Assembly (NCBI GenBank): GCA_002104985.1
Contig: MCGO01000002.1
Location: 372,001 to 436,000 of the forward strand
DNA from: Rhizoclosmatium globosum
Lineage: Eukaryota > Chytridiomycota > Chytridiomycetes > Chytridiales > Chytriomycetaceae
Reading direction: 5' to 3'
DNA length: 64,000 bases
The position numbers and the translations under genes are program-made. Positions 1 through 12,327 of this stretch are shown piece by piece (position 1 is the stretch's first letter; the number at the start of each line of letters is the position of its first letter). The notes beneath the pieces were generated by a model. That model did no database searches and was not told the DNA's origin. It was given only the letters and a program-made list of their open reading frames with translations.

Positions 1-980
1 CGTCAATACAATCTTCGTCTAAACAAGATTTCAGTTCAAGACCACAGCAACAAGAAATCTAAAGAACTCACCGGGCCATATTTTCTAAAAATCCTATCAA
101 TATTCTTATCCGAGTCCGGCAAGTCAATCTTATTCAACGCAATAATCGTTGGGAACCGTTCCTCCAAGAACGCATCCACAACCTTCCTCACAGTCTCCTC
201 ACCCCACTCTTCAAGTTTATCCAATCCAGCACCACATCTATCCAACGACCGCTGCACACACACCAAGTTGGCGCCGTACCCGGAAAACTGAGCCGCAAGC
301 GTTTCAGCCGTCGACGATGCAGTCGCCACATGCCGTCTTCGGATCCCGTCCCACTTTTTCCACAGATTGTTGAAGATCCATGAATGGATTTCGGATTGTA
401 GCCAATCAATGTCGTTGATGGGGTCGTATCCAATCGTTACTTTCCCGCCAGCGTCTGTTGTTCCTGACGAGTCAACGACGTGGATGAGGAGGTCGGCATG
501 TCGAAGGTCGTCGAGGAACTGTGTGGTGTTTTGTGAGTCAAGGACACTGACTATGTTGTGACAGTGACGTCCCAAGAACACTCCTTACTTGGTTTCCTAG
601 GCCTTCACCGGTTGAGGCACCAGGGACGAGACCGGCCACGTCCATAATCTTGAGAGGGACCATTCGTGTGCCGTTGATGCATTTGCCATGTTTTGGTGCA
701 CATTGGTCACTCTTGTTGAAGCGTTTGCACGGGCAGTCAATTGGAACATCTGTGTGGTTTGAAGAAGAGTAAGACGTTTGATGCTTCAGAGATTGGTGGA
801 GGTATGGGAGTAGAAGTTTCAAAGGACAAAGGTGAACAACTTACAAGCAACTCCATGGTTTGGCTTGATGGTTGTGAAGGGAAAGTTTCCGACTTTGGCA
901 GCTGCATCTGACACTGCATTCAAGAAGGACGACTTTCCGGCGGATGGTTTGCCAACACAAGCGACAAGGTACTCTTTCAT
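1..980 (-). CDS. YchF/OLA1-related GTPase of the yeast YGR210C type, 3' end outside window
   Basis: This is a P-loop GTPase of the Obg/YchF superfamily, closest to the archaeal/fungal YGR210C branch; it binds GTP and probably associates with ribosomes (family knowledge). Exons read 980-845, 749-589 and 518-72, and a donor at 71 leads out of the window. The ATG at 980 opens [18 protein letters not shown], which holds the G1 loop (GKPSAGKS). Exon 2 carries a Cys-rich insert (PCKRF to GKC) typical of this branch and the G3 motif DVAGLVPG. Exon 3 has [16 protein letters not shown] and the G4 motif NKID. The C-terminal TGS-like part is missing because of the window edge. All junctions keep frame. 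The gene is divergent from the arrestin/DUF1399 gene, with about 270 bases between start codons. Confidence 0.88.
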
Positions 981-1254
981 TTTACTTTTTTTCCTTTATT
1001 TGAATAAAAGGAAAGAGAGTATCAAACAATATCTATTGTAGTTTTTTCAAGGGGCTGGATTCGAGCATGTTTTCGGATAGTCTCTCACTTGATCCATTTA
1101 ACCTTAATTTTAAATCCAGATTTGCAATTAGATTGACGATCCATTCCAATTACAAATCTGTTTTCGAATTGCTTGGATAGGATTGGGGGGCTCAGAGTGC
1201 GACGTTTTCACCAAAAAAATCGTGGAGAACTTGGTATCCATCCACCCACTCAAT

Positions 1255-4200
1255 ATGATCACGTCTGCATCGCTAGTCCCGCCAACGGGCAGCGGCTTCA
1301 TTGTAGAGACAGGCGGACACAGCAATATTGTGGTTCGGGGCCACCTTCGGCTTCCCCTTGCGGCGTCAACGGAGGCATGGCCATTCCAAGTGAGTGCCTG
1401 GTGACAGTGCGTGGAGTAGTGCGATCGGCGGCAGCGAGACCGAGCTCGTGAATGTGTTGGTGTAGCGCACGACTCTGAGGTGTCTGGCCGCTTGTGCTCA
1501 AGGCGCCGTACCTTGTTCCGTTCACAGTCGACTTGGGCACGAGCGGCCTTGTTCCCTCGCACGGCCGCCTTGTCGAATACACTGTCCACGCGGCCGTGTC
1601 GTTCTCGATGCCGGGCTCGAGCGAGTCGCTTGTCGAGGCTCAGGCGCCGGTGCTCGTGCTGCCGAATGAGCGGCTGCGGGCCCTTGTGCTGGCGTCGCAG
1701 GCGCCTTTGGCCGTGGCGAATGGCGACGACGACTCAAGTGCGAATGCGGGTTTAGGTGCGGGTGGTGCGGGTGCCGGTCAGGACGAGCCAGTCAACTTTG
1801 TCTTGACAGTGGCCCGGCGTGCTGTCCTTGCCGGAGACGAATTTGTGGCAGAGCTCAATGTGGCATCCTCAAAGACGCAGTTGCACAAGGTGGTTCTCTC
1901 GCTGCAAGCCAAGACTACCGAGCATGCTGCCGAGGTCGATATTCCAGGCCCACTTGAAACATTGGCTTCTATTGAGGATGCTTCTCTCAACGACAACGAT
2001 GCTCTCATCCAACAAATGAATGATCTGGCAATTGACTATGCTGCTGTGATTGGAAAACGTACTGACGAGGTTTCAAGACTCATTACCCTCTCTATTCCAG
2101 CCGACATTACGCCCTCCATTGAGACTTCCATCTTTGGGTATCAGCACCACGTTCGCATGGAAATCTTTGCTACAAACAATCCATTCCCAGTCGCCGTTGT
2201 TGATATTCCCGTCGTGATTATCCAGCGCGGTGATTTGGAGGACCTCCACGCTGTTCCTCAATTGATCCGCAATGTTTCATTGAATCCCTCTGATGGTGAA
2301 CATCCAATCTCACAAGACGAAATTGAATCTTCCAAGGTTGGCTCTTTCACTGTTTCTCGCGGCTTCAGGTCCTTGAATCCTGTTGGCGATGAACTTCCTT
2401 TGGATGTTGGTGAAGTTCTTACAATCAAGTAAGTGTTTCCTGCAGTGTATCGTAGTGGTTTTTGGGTGTTAGAGCGCAACGAGCTTATAGAGTCGATAAA
2501 GGAGAATATGAAAGTGAAAGAAGCGAGCATATAGTCCGTGTATGAAACCATACTAATTTCATTACTTCAAGGTATATCTTCTCTGACGGTTGGGCTTACG
2601 CGCAAAAAGAAAGTGGCGAGAAGGGATATGTTCAAATGCACTATGTTCTAGAAAGTGAATATGTTCCTCACGTTGATGCAACTCCACTTGTCTCTCAACC
2701 AGTTCAATCCACTCCAAGGTCGGAATGGTCATACGATGTTCCCACACTTCTTCCAGAGAGACAAGCTAGCTCCTATGTTTCTCCCCCTCTTTCTCCAGGT
2801 AAAGCCAAACCATTGCCTTTGGCTCCAACTGGTTATGCTCCCCCACTTCCAGCCGCCCCAGTCAGTCGACAATCTTCCATCTATGCTGCCAAACCAGCGT
2901 CGATTGCGCCTTCAACATCTACGTCGTCGACTACGTCCAAAACTGGCTTCTTTTCAAAGTTCAAGAAACAGAACACAGACTCTATCGCAGTGAAGCCTGT
3001 TACTCCCATCATTGTTGACCGAGTTGTTTCTGTCCAGACCGCAACTGCTCACCTTGGACTTCTCACCGTTTCTCCGTTTTGGAAAACAAAATCGATCAAC
3101 GCGCTGATTGGAGATATCTATGTCGGGCCGAGCAACGTTACTTGATGTGGTTGGACTATCTTCGTGAAGAACAACCAACTCCAGAATCTATCCCACTGCC
3201 ACCACTCGATGTTGCCCTCATGTGGCACGCCCATATGCTCAACCCGCTCCGTTATCTCGAAGATTGCTACTTCATCTTTGGTGGACCGTCCGACTACCAC
3301 ATGCCCTTCGAACGTATGCATAATGTCCCAGGTGTCAATTACAGTCCACAGGATGGATCTCAAGAGATCTGGCAAGGATTCACGAACGAACCATTCTATA
3401 TCCCACTTGGCGACGAAACCCCCTTCAACTTCCGTTGTCCTTGGTGCTACGCCACATTCTCGTTGAAGCAAACCAGTTTGTCGAGTTCCGTATGAAAGAC
3501 GTTGCAATCGCGTGTGTCCAATGTGGTGCCTACTGTACCGCCGACAACGTGAGTGCGAAGCGGTTCTTGACTGACATTGATCGCTGGGTCACGCAAAGAC
3601 GTGTTATGATGGGAATGGCATTGGATGAAAAGAGCGGAGTGATTGCGGTTGCGAAAGCTCAACAAGACTTAATGACGCTGTTCCCATCTGGCTTGCCAAA
3701 TAATATCAGTACCCTTGCTGCAGCTTGTACTTGGGAAGGGGTTGAAGATGCGATGAAGACGCATTTGGAGGGGCTCAAGAAGTTGCGTGCGTTGCAGAAT
3801 CAAGTGCGTAAGTCTACGATACCCAAGATGGTTCGTGCGTACAGGAAGTTCCTGTACCTTTGAGTTTGGATCTTGTTGCTGCTGTGATTCGGCAGCGTGG
3901 GTTCACTGGTAAGATGGTGGGTGGAGTCGTTGATTGGGGTGAACGAGATGCCCTCCCAAATGCCACCATTCGTTACAAGAACTTTTTGGGACTCATGAAG
4001 AAGGAGCCAAAAGCTTTTTGGTTCCAACTTTGGGTAAGTTTTTGTCCAACATTTCATCTCTTCCATTCCCTCTAACTCATTATCAAATAGATGTTGATTT
4101 GATGTGGCATACCCATCAGTGTCACCCAGTTCAATACCAAAACTATGGACTCCGCGAGATGGGACGAGTCATTAACCACGATGACAGTGTTGAGTCCAAA

Positions 4201-4895
4201 CACTCACCAAGTCTTTCGACCAAACAGCCAAGCTCTGGAAACGTCACTACTCGGAAAAGTATTCTGCTTACGTTGAAGAAGCCAAGTGGTTCCGTCAACC
4301 AACAGCCCTTGTCTATCCAGCCTACGCAACCACTGCTGCCGCCAATGCAGTCACCATCACAAGACCTACCCGCGTCGCTCCAAACGGACAAGGCGGTTGC
4401 GCGACACACGATCCAACACCACCACCTGTAGCTGACCGCCGCTCTATATCAAAGTACCCAATTGGAGCACCACTGACTACTACAACAACAACAGTCCGTG
4501 GACAACGTGGAGCCGGTGTGCGACAAGTCGTTCTTGTGGGTGGATGTTATACGTGTATTGCTGCGTGTGGTTACTGGGGATTGTACGGTCCGCGATTCCA
4601 TCCATGGGGCTATGGACCGTACTTTTATGGACCTGTTTGGTGGGGTGCTTGTGGAGGATGTGGGTACTTTGCTTGTGGAATGCATTATGGTGGATGTGGT
4701 GGGTTGGGTGTTGGCGGGTGTGGTGCTGTTGCTGGTTGTGTTGGAGCAGCAAATGTTGGGTATGGAGGCAGTTGTAGTAGTAGCTCTTGTGGTTCTGGGG
4801 GCGGCGGTGGATGTGGTGGTGGTAGTAGCTGTGGAAGCAGTTGCGGAGGCGGTGGTGGATGTGGTGGAGGTTGCGGAGGTGGATGTGGAGGTTAA
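1255..4895 (+). CDS. Arrestin-like / SH3 / DUF1399 (GRDP-like) protein with Cys-Gly-rich tail; several frame breaks
   Basis: A large multidomain protein. The likely start is ATG 1255. Residues coded to about 2428 look like an arrestin-type beta sandwich (APYLVPFTVDLG). A canonical intron 2429-2571, with TACTAAT at 2551, joins LDVGEVLTIK to YIFSDGWAYAQ, an SH3-like domain. A Ser/Pro-rich linker follows. Then come DUF1399 signatures: LMWLDYL, ALMWHAHMLNP, CPWCYATF and, after intron 4034-4090, VDLMWHTHQCHP. The end is a Gly/Cys tail of repeated GGGCGG. The frame must be corrected near 3067, 3465, 3850, 4015 and 4205, each as if one base were missing. At 1390-1502 the reading is either an intron or further shifts. 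It could be a pseudogene, but the shared direction of the breaks and the conserved text favour consensus errors. Confidence 0.7.
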
Positions 4896-5006
4896 GATTT
4901 AAATACTCTTAGGTTACTCTTTACTCATGTACATTTATCCAAGTTTATGAAGTTATGAATACAAAGTTACTGTAGTGTAATAACTGTTCTAACTCGGTAT
5001 GATCAT

Positions 5007-6503
5007 TACACTCTCTTCATCCATTCCCTCGCAAGGGTGAAACGCGCAGCTGTTCCAAATACTGCCGCAAGTACTGAAAAGACTCCGGTATAGATAATCA
5101 TTGCATTCATTCCATATTTCTCTTCAATGAAACCAGACATTGGAGCAGAGCCAAAGTTTCCGAGGGCCAAAAGTGTATACAGTGTTGCAAGCATTGTAGC
5201 CAGAGACGAATCTGCACCAAACACACTGGCAACAACAACCGGGAAAAGTCCCCAGAAGGCACCTAACGATTTGGGTAAGTAATGTTTGTTTGGCTCAACC
5301 AATGAACCATCAAATTTTCGCTCACCATCAAAGAATCCATTCAAGGCGCCAAATCCAAGTAAAGATCCATATGAATTAACACCGAGCCACCAGAACACGG
5401 ATCCGACTGTAATCCACATACTCAATGCGATTGAATTCATGGGCCTAACCACCAATCACTCATAATACCCATTACAACTCTTCCTAAAATATTGCACGCA
5501 TTGTACACTGCCATGATTGTTGATTGGTCACTCAATGGAAGGTTGACTACTTGTGACGCACAGACGGGAAGGAAATCAAGTGGAACGAACATGACCCAAT
5601 TTGCAAGAAAACAGGCGAAGAGCAAGTAATAGAACACTGGGGCTTTGAGGAATGCAAAATCAGTCTTGCTGGATGATGATGAGGACGACGTGGACAGAGC
5701 GTGGGAGGCGGGTTTTCATCACAGGTGTGATGAGCATCATCAAGGCTGTAATGAATGCTTTAAGCCATAAAACGTAGAGAAGAAGCCTTACCAAAGCATA
5801 GAATTGCAGTAATTCGAAGTGTCCAACCTAACCCGACGCTTGAAATCAACTTCTCCGTCAAGACAGAGAATACAAGGCCTCCGCAACCCGTACCCGCCAC
5901 AGCAATTCCAGTCGCCAATCCCCTCTTCTTCTCAAAATACTGCGATGGCAAGCTAACCGCAGGAAAGTAAATCAAACTGGCCCCAGTTCCATACATAAGC
6001 CCTTGGTCAGAATCAACAGCGGAACAGATGTAGTGAATGATGAAAGAAAAAGCCAAGCGATAGAATGAAGGATCCAATGAAGATCATGGGTCGGAACCCG
6101 AACCGTTCCGAGAGGTAACCCGACAGAATCCCAAAAGCGTCAATCGCTGCTGGGCCACGGAACCAATCATTGCGACTTCAAATGCACTTCCAATGCCTAG
6201 GCCTATATAGTACGAGTTGTAGATACCGAAACCATACACCATTCCTGTGTGGTAGTAATCACCCAGATTAGATATCATGTATATGAGGCGCAAGCGTTGA
6301 ATAAGGGGCTTACCGTAGACGACAAAGTGTGCGATAAAGCTACCTCCAACTACTAGCCATGCTTGGAGTCCACCATCAGGGAATTCAAGTGCTGAAGTCG
6401 CTCCTTCTTCAATGTTCATACTTACATCCTTGCCTGATGCGACGAACACAGTATCATCAGGAGTATTTGAGCTGCTGAGAGGTGTATCGTTTTCAGCTGC
6501 CAT
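5007..6503 (-). CDS. MFS transporter, monocarboxylate transporter-like (SLC16 type), frame-broken
   Basis: Membrane carrier of the major facilitator superfamily; the family exchanges or cotransports small monocarboxylates and related solutes. From ATG 6503 a hydrophilic N-terminus leads to PDGGLQAWLVVGGSF, the conserved PDGG start of helix 1 in MCT proteins. Later segments include FGIYNSYY, YFEKKRGLATGIAVAGTGCGG (the conserved loop and helix 4-5 region), and NILGRVVMGIMSDWW after the central loop. Introns are visible near 6314-6249, in the central-loop region and near 5329-5267. The frame must change near 6145, 6070, 5700 and 5440; two of these look like a missing base and two like an extra base. 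It is therefore either a decayed gene or poor consensus. The substrate cannot be told. Confidence 0.68.
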
Positions 6504-6693
6504 AGCTTTGGGTGAAGAGGCAAGCGAAGGGTTGGGGGTTCAAAGTGAAGGCTTTGGATTGGATTTTTTCAGGATTTTTTTGGACATAACGCCACCCAGC
6601 GAAGTGATATCATATCAAAATAATGGATTACTCAAGACTTTTGGTAGATATTACATAGATTACAATAACTGTGACCTATATGTTTATTGAGGG

Positions 6694-6705
6694 TAATATT
6701 ATGTT
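6694..6705. repeat. Left copy of 12-base direct repeat (candidate target duplication)
   Basis: TAATATTATGTT lies just before the solo dispersed repeat and recurs at 7491-7502 just after it. This is compatible with a target-site duplication. The sequence is AT-rich, so chance is possible. Confidence 0.5.
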
Positions 6706-7490
6706 TAAACTGGTATCAGCTTCACTACGAGAAGAACGCGATCATAAAATTGACTGCGCCTACTAAGAGTTACTAACAGTGAACGCCGCGAGAAGGCTCC
6801 AGAATGTTCACCACAAGGAGAGGGATGAAGGAGAAAAAGAAAGAAAGAAACGACAAAGAGAATAGATTGAGAAAGGGAGAGAGAGAGAGAGAGAGAGGTA
6901 GATAAGAAGAGGAGGAGAGAGGAGGGAGGGGGGGCAGAAGCTCGTATGTCTATCACAGCAACAATCATGCACTCAGCGGTGGTGGACAGCCACATTCTTA
7001 CATTGGAAGAATCAAGCGCTTACAGACTTTCTACAAGGACGATTACGCTCCTAACAACCAGTCAGTGCAATGTGATAAAGCACCGAGTTGTCTGCTAGGA
7101 TGAGGACCCAGAACTGTCACGAGTGACATTAAGAGCCGTCTCATTTGAACGCGTTGCGCCAAAAGGGAAGTGACAGACGGGTGAAAGAAGGTCAATGTAG
7201 AGAATGGCGATCCTGCTTCAGAGCCTCTCCGCCGTCGCCGGGCGAGGAGAGACTCGTTGTCGCAGGGGCTTCCATTGAACGCGTCTAACAGCCAAACCAA
7301 CGGACGGGTAATAAATACCATCAACCTTCAACGTGTCCAAGGTGCACCGGATCAGAGTCCAGTGCAGGGTACCGCGTGAGCAGACCACTCCATGCGCCAA
7401 AGGTGTTTTTGCGAGCAACAATTTCTGTACATCTGACAATTCACTTCCACGACAGAAAAAAAAAAAGTAGCTACGCGCATTCAAATGCAT
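6706..7490. mobile_element. Solo copy of dispersed repeat, about 745 bases plus A-rich tail
   Basis: From about 6710 (ctggtatcagcttcact) to 7451 (cacttccacg) this stretch matches the left part of every unit in the array at 54.8-64 kb, with scattered substitutions and a longer (GA)n tract at about 6873-6897. The similarity stops at a run of 11 A (about 7455-7466) here and at a different A-rich run in the array copies. It includes the 12-base palindrome GTCACGAGTGAC and a stem GCCTCTCC...GGAGAG around 7221-7255. No protein family is recognisable. A conserved minus-strand 93-codon open frame (7043-7324) is not accepted as a gene. Most likely it is a poly(A)-tailed retroposon or a degenerate element sitting in the short interval between the MFS gene and the TYW1 stop codon. 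Confidence 0.7.
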
Positions 7491-7502
7491 TAATATTATG
7501 TT
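7491..7502. repeat. Right copy of 12-base direct repeat (candidate target duplication)
   Basis: Second TAATATTATGTT, about 24 bases after the A-run of the solo repeat and 4 bases beyond the TYW1 stop codon. If it is a true duplication, the element inserted into the TYW1 3' UTR. Confidence 0.5.
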
Positions 7503-7506
7503 CTTT

Positions 7507-9600
7507 TCAATCCAATTCTGCTGCTGCTGCCAAATTTCCAGAACCAATCATACTCTCCTTGATTTTATCTCTGTAGGCTGCCCCATCACCTTCATATTTG
7601 GCTTTGTTCTTGTACACTCGTGTCATTTCAGGATCAAAGCCTTTTCTGTCATCACCAAACACTGCCCAAGCTGGAGTTGGAGCCAAGTAATCCATGGAAG
7701 TAAAGTGAGCTCCAGAATTCACAAGTTCATGGAATTTAGGGTAATCAATCCAGGTGTGCCAGACGCCGTTAATTTTGAACTTTTTGTGAGAGATAAGCAA
7801 AGAATTGGTGTGCGCGTGTTCGCAGGAGATTTCGTAGTCGTCGTCAATTTCTGCACACAAGAGCTTGACAAATTCAACCACTTCTTCATGGAATGGAACG
7901 TTTTGCATTGTCAACGGGTTGGAACCGGAGTATCCACAGAACGTGACTCCTTTCACCTCAATAAAGTCTGGTTTGGCACGACGAACATGGACAGCATACT
8001 CCTTCAATTCGTCAACATTGAATCCTTTGACCAAGGTGAGGCGAAATACGGTACGCTGTTCCTTCTTGGCCAACTCATCCAAACATCCGTTGAAGCGTTC
8101 CCAAAAGTCTGAAAACAAAGGTCGGTCCACTTTCTTCAACGACTCCTTGTTGGCGGCATCGATACTTAAATACAATTGAGTGACTGGTTGAAGTTTGCGA
8201 ATCAATTCGGGGAATTGAGCGTTGGTGACCAAGAAGGAGGAAATATGCTTTTGATGCAAAAGCTCCACAAACTCGTTGATGTAAGGATACATAATTGGTT
8301 CTCCAACAAGGGAGAGAGCGCAGTGAGCAACATCCATTCCCTCTTGGAATTTCTCGGCAGTTACTCCGGGTACTCCCTTCATTTGCTTCACCATGAGACG
8401 ATGCTTCTCAATTGCACCTTCAACAATTTCTTCCGGACGATCTGCTTTCCAGCGCCATTCCACACCAACCGGATTTGTCTGAAGTCGCCAACAGAAAACG
8501 CACTTATTGGCACAAGCCAAACTAGGGGTTGTTTCCATACAGCGATGCGATTCAATACCATAAAAAGTATGCTTGTAGCAACCTCCACGTCCTCTCATTT
8601 GAGCTTTCGTCCAACGACAGAGCTTTACACCAGAGTGGGTACCAATAAGTTTGTAACCTTGCTTCTCCAAATTCTTGCGAAGATTGGGAGTCAGCATTTC
8701 ACGAGTGTGGGTTGTAGTAGTACTAGTTCCCTTCTTGCGGTTGATTACAACTCCATTTGCCTGATCTTCGTCTCTGGCTTGCTTCGCAGCCTTGAGTCCA
8801 GCAGCAGCATAAGAACCCAAATCCTCCAAATCCATAAGTTCATTCGATTCTTTTGCGTCGACATAAACGTCATCGTTTTCTTCGTCCGAAGTGACGTATT
8901 CTTCGTCCAATTCTTCGTATTCATCTTCCTTCTCGCCAACGAGGGTTATATTGCTTATCCCAGTACTTAAGACAGCCTCCGAGCCGGATAATGCCCCCAC
9001 AATGCCGCGAATGCAAGAGTCGATCCAGTTATCAAGAACGCCATCGAAATCCTGGGGAGTCCCGACATCCCCGAAAACGGATTCACATACTCTGACACCA
9101 GCCATTTCGTGAATGTACTTGTCTACCTTCTTTGGGAAAAGACAGTGGTTTTCGCCGTAAGCTGAATCCCCAACACCAAACACAGAATATCTGATGTTTG
9201 CCATGGACTCCTTTGAAACTCTGAAATCATATCTCATATCCTCAAGCCAGCTGAATTTGGATTGTCAGTTCAAGGTTATTGTGCACACTACCTCACCTTC
9301 CAAACCAAGCAGCATCATCCGCAGGTCCGCCGTCAACGTAAGTAGTAAGAAAAAAGAAAACAAGTTCATTCGAAGTGCGCTTGAGCAAGGCATCAATATC
9401 GAAACTGTGGGGAAATTGAGTTAGGTTGAGCGCTGGAAAAACGAAAGGGGCACTCACTTCTTGATACATTTCACTTCGACTGGAGGGAAAGCGACGTCCT
9501 TTGGAAGGATTAATTTGGCTGTAATTTCATTCGCCAGTTTCTCCGCAAAGGTTTCAGTGGTGCCCTCTTGGGTGGAAAACAGGATTGTGATTGCTGCCAT
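7507..9600 (-). CDS. TYW1: tRNA wybutosine synthase TYW1 (flavodoxin + radical SAM)
   Basis: TYW1 makes the tricyclic imG-14 core of wybutosine at position 37 of tRNA-Phe, from N1-methylguanosine and pyruvate. Exons read 9600-9458, 9404-9297 and 9250-7507, with introns of 53 and 46 bases and frame kept. The N-terminal flavodoxin half starts MAAITILFSTQEGTTETFA (FMN phosphate loop) and has FGVGDSAYG. An acidic linker follows (residues about 160-190). The radical SAM core has RGGCYKHTFYGI, then ACANKCVFCWR, whose CxxxCxxC binds the 4Fe-4S cluster, and SLVGEPIMYP. The C-terminus carries CEHAHTNSLL and WIDYPKFHEL. At about 665 residues it lacks the N-terminal membrane segment of yeast TYW1. There is no frame break in about 2 kb, unlike its neighbours. 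Confidence 0.97.
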
Positions 9601-9923
9601 CTTTTCCAAGAGCTTCTTTTCGACACTGAGTCCTCATACAAAGAGTACCTTGCCATTCTCCTCGCTGTAAATAATGCAACGATATCTATACAATCGTTTA
9701 TGTTAATTCCAATTAGTCTACATCATCGTTTGCCAATAGTTCACGTACCTTCTGAATCATTTTTGAATCATTTCCAAAGATAGTAAATTATTAATCGAAT
9801 GAGGAATATTGATTATGTCTCATCATTCTATCCACTTATCTTGTTGGAAACTCTGCCAAAATTCAACCCTACCAACGAACCCAGACAGGCTCCGTTAGCC
9901 TCGACATCAATAGTTTATCGCAA
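9601..9923. other. Divergent intergenic region between TYW1 and DPM1
   Basis: 323 bases between the start codons of two divergently transcribed genes, presumably holding both promoters. It is AT-rich in the middle (about 9660-9830). No conserved element or additional gene was recognised. Confidence 0.6.
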
Positions 9924-10887
<964 letters not shown>

Positions 10888-10932
10888 TGGAATAAGAAAA
10901 ACAGTAAAAAGAACGGAAAAGTACTGTTTGAT

Positions 10933-12301
10933 ATGAACATTGACCAAGAGACTGCCAAGCAACTGCTTGCAACAGGAGCATTCCTGCTCCTCATGGATGC
11001 ACCTGTTGACCTTTCTTTCGGATTGATCTCAATGAGTGGCAAACTGGACCTCGGTTCAAAGGACTCAAGCTGATTCCTCCAGGCTTCCACTTCATACATT
11101 ACAGGTACTTCCGTGAGTATCCTATACAGGATTCAAACTAACCCACTTAAAGCTCCAAAAGCACATCAACAGGAGACACGGGAGTTCGAACTGGCTTCTT
11201 CAAGTTCTTTGCATCAAAAGAGGTTTGTTGTTTCTTAACTATCAGTTCACTACCCCTAACCATCGAATTCAAGATCTATGTAACGCAATGGAACGCATCA
11301 GAAGAAGACTTGATGGAACAGGAAAGCTTGGACAAGGCACAGGTTGAGCGTTTGAAGTATAGTTGAGTTCGCAGTTCTAAACTAACCACCAGAAAACTAA
11401 CCTCGTTTTTTAACTCAGATATTATGGAGTTCGAGCCAAGTCTTGGAGCTTACCCTTTGATTCCTCACCCTCAGCAACCCTTGCCAACCTTCCAAAAGTG
11501 GCTTCGCTTGACAAACTACATCACTGAACCACTCCTCAAATCTCTGCTCCCTTCAACAAAGAAAGTCAGCTCTCTCGTATCTGTATCGCGATTCTCGGAT
11601 TTGGATGAATCAATCTTACCGTCTGGAAGTAAAGCTGTGGATTCGGAAGGAAAGCAGGAACTTGTTTCGTTGAATATTCGGTTCACACCAATTGACTTGA
11701 AGCGCTCGTATCCTGCAAATGCCACTCCTGATCAAGTAACAAAGTATTTCCAGGATAAGAGTTGGCTCTTGAATTCTGTTCTGAAGTCGTTTTATGATCA
11801 GGTTAGGTTTTCTTGTTATTGCCCGATGAGTTTAACCTGTGGAACTTAGATTACAAAGCACTTCTTGGAGAACTTCAATTCTCTTTTATTCTGTTCTTGG
11901 TCGGACAAGTGTATGACGGATTGGAACAGTGGAAATGTCTCACACAGCTCGTCTGCTCCTCTGAAGAAGCGCTGTCTTCGCCACTTTCATCAACACTTTT
12001 CTACGAATTCTTGGGTACTTTGCATTCACAACTCGAAGAATGTCCAGAAGACTTTTTCGTGGATGCTCTCTCGTCATCAAACTTTTTAAGAAGTGCCATT
12101 GTGGATCTCGTTTGTAATGTGCGGGATCCTGATGCAGTAAACCGATTACCGAATGTGAAGCTGGAGCAACGTGTGACAAAGTTTGTTGAGTTGGTGACAG
12201 AGAGGTTCAAGTGGGATTTGGAGGAAGCGGTGCAGGAACGATGGGCAGCTCAGGATATTGAGGAGGGAGAATTTGCTCCCATGGTTGTGGAAGATGAATA
12301 A
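10933..12301 (+). CDS. AAR2: U5 snRNP assembly factor AAR2, with frame corrections needed
   Basis: AAR2 chaperones PRP8 during U5 snRNP assembly. The N-terminus [23 protein letters not shown] and the match [16 protein letters not shown] identify the family. Later landmarks are [27 protein letters not shown], the central [24 protein letters not shown] and [15 protein letters not shown]. Approximate exons are 10933-11104, 11153-11222, 11274-11356, 11419-11801 and 11850-12301. A base seems missing near 11022, and the joins 11356/11419 and 11801/11850 do not keep phase as written. AAR2 is a conserved splicing factor, so consensus indels are likelier than decay. It converges on the carnitine acetyltransferase with 26 bases between stop codons. 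Confidence 0.88.
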
Positions 12302-12327
12302 AGTGTGGCATTCCGTAATTTATTTCA

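Noticed and set aside
1390..1502. Four additional frameshifts in the arrestin-like region
   Set aside because: A 113-base intron (GTGAGT to CTCAAG) also keeps frame to APYLVPF. The two readings cannot be separated by eye, so these are not counted as firm breaks.
7043..7324. A 93-codon minus-strand open frame conserved in the solo repeat and every array unit (also near 55849, 57673, 59488, 61303, 63118)
   Set aside because: Its conservation is explained by repeat copying; substitutions do not favour silent sites, composition is not protein-like and no family is recognisable.
8176..8970. 264-codon plus-strand open frame
   Set aside because: Lies antisense to the well-supported TYW1 exon; a shadow of its codon pattern.
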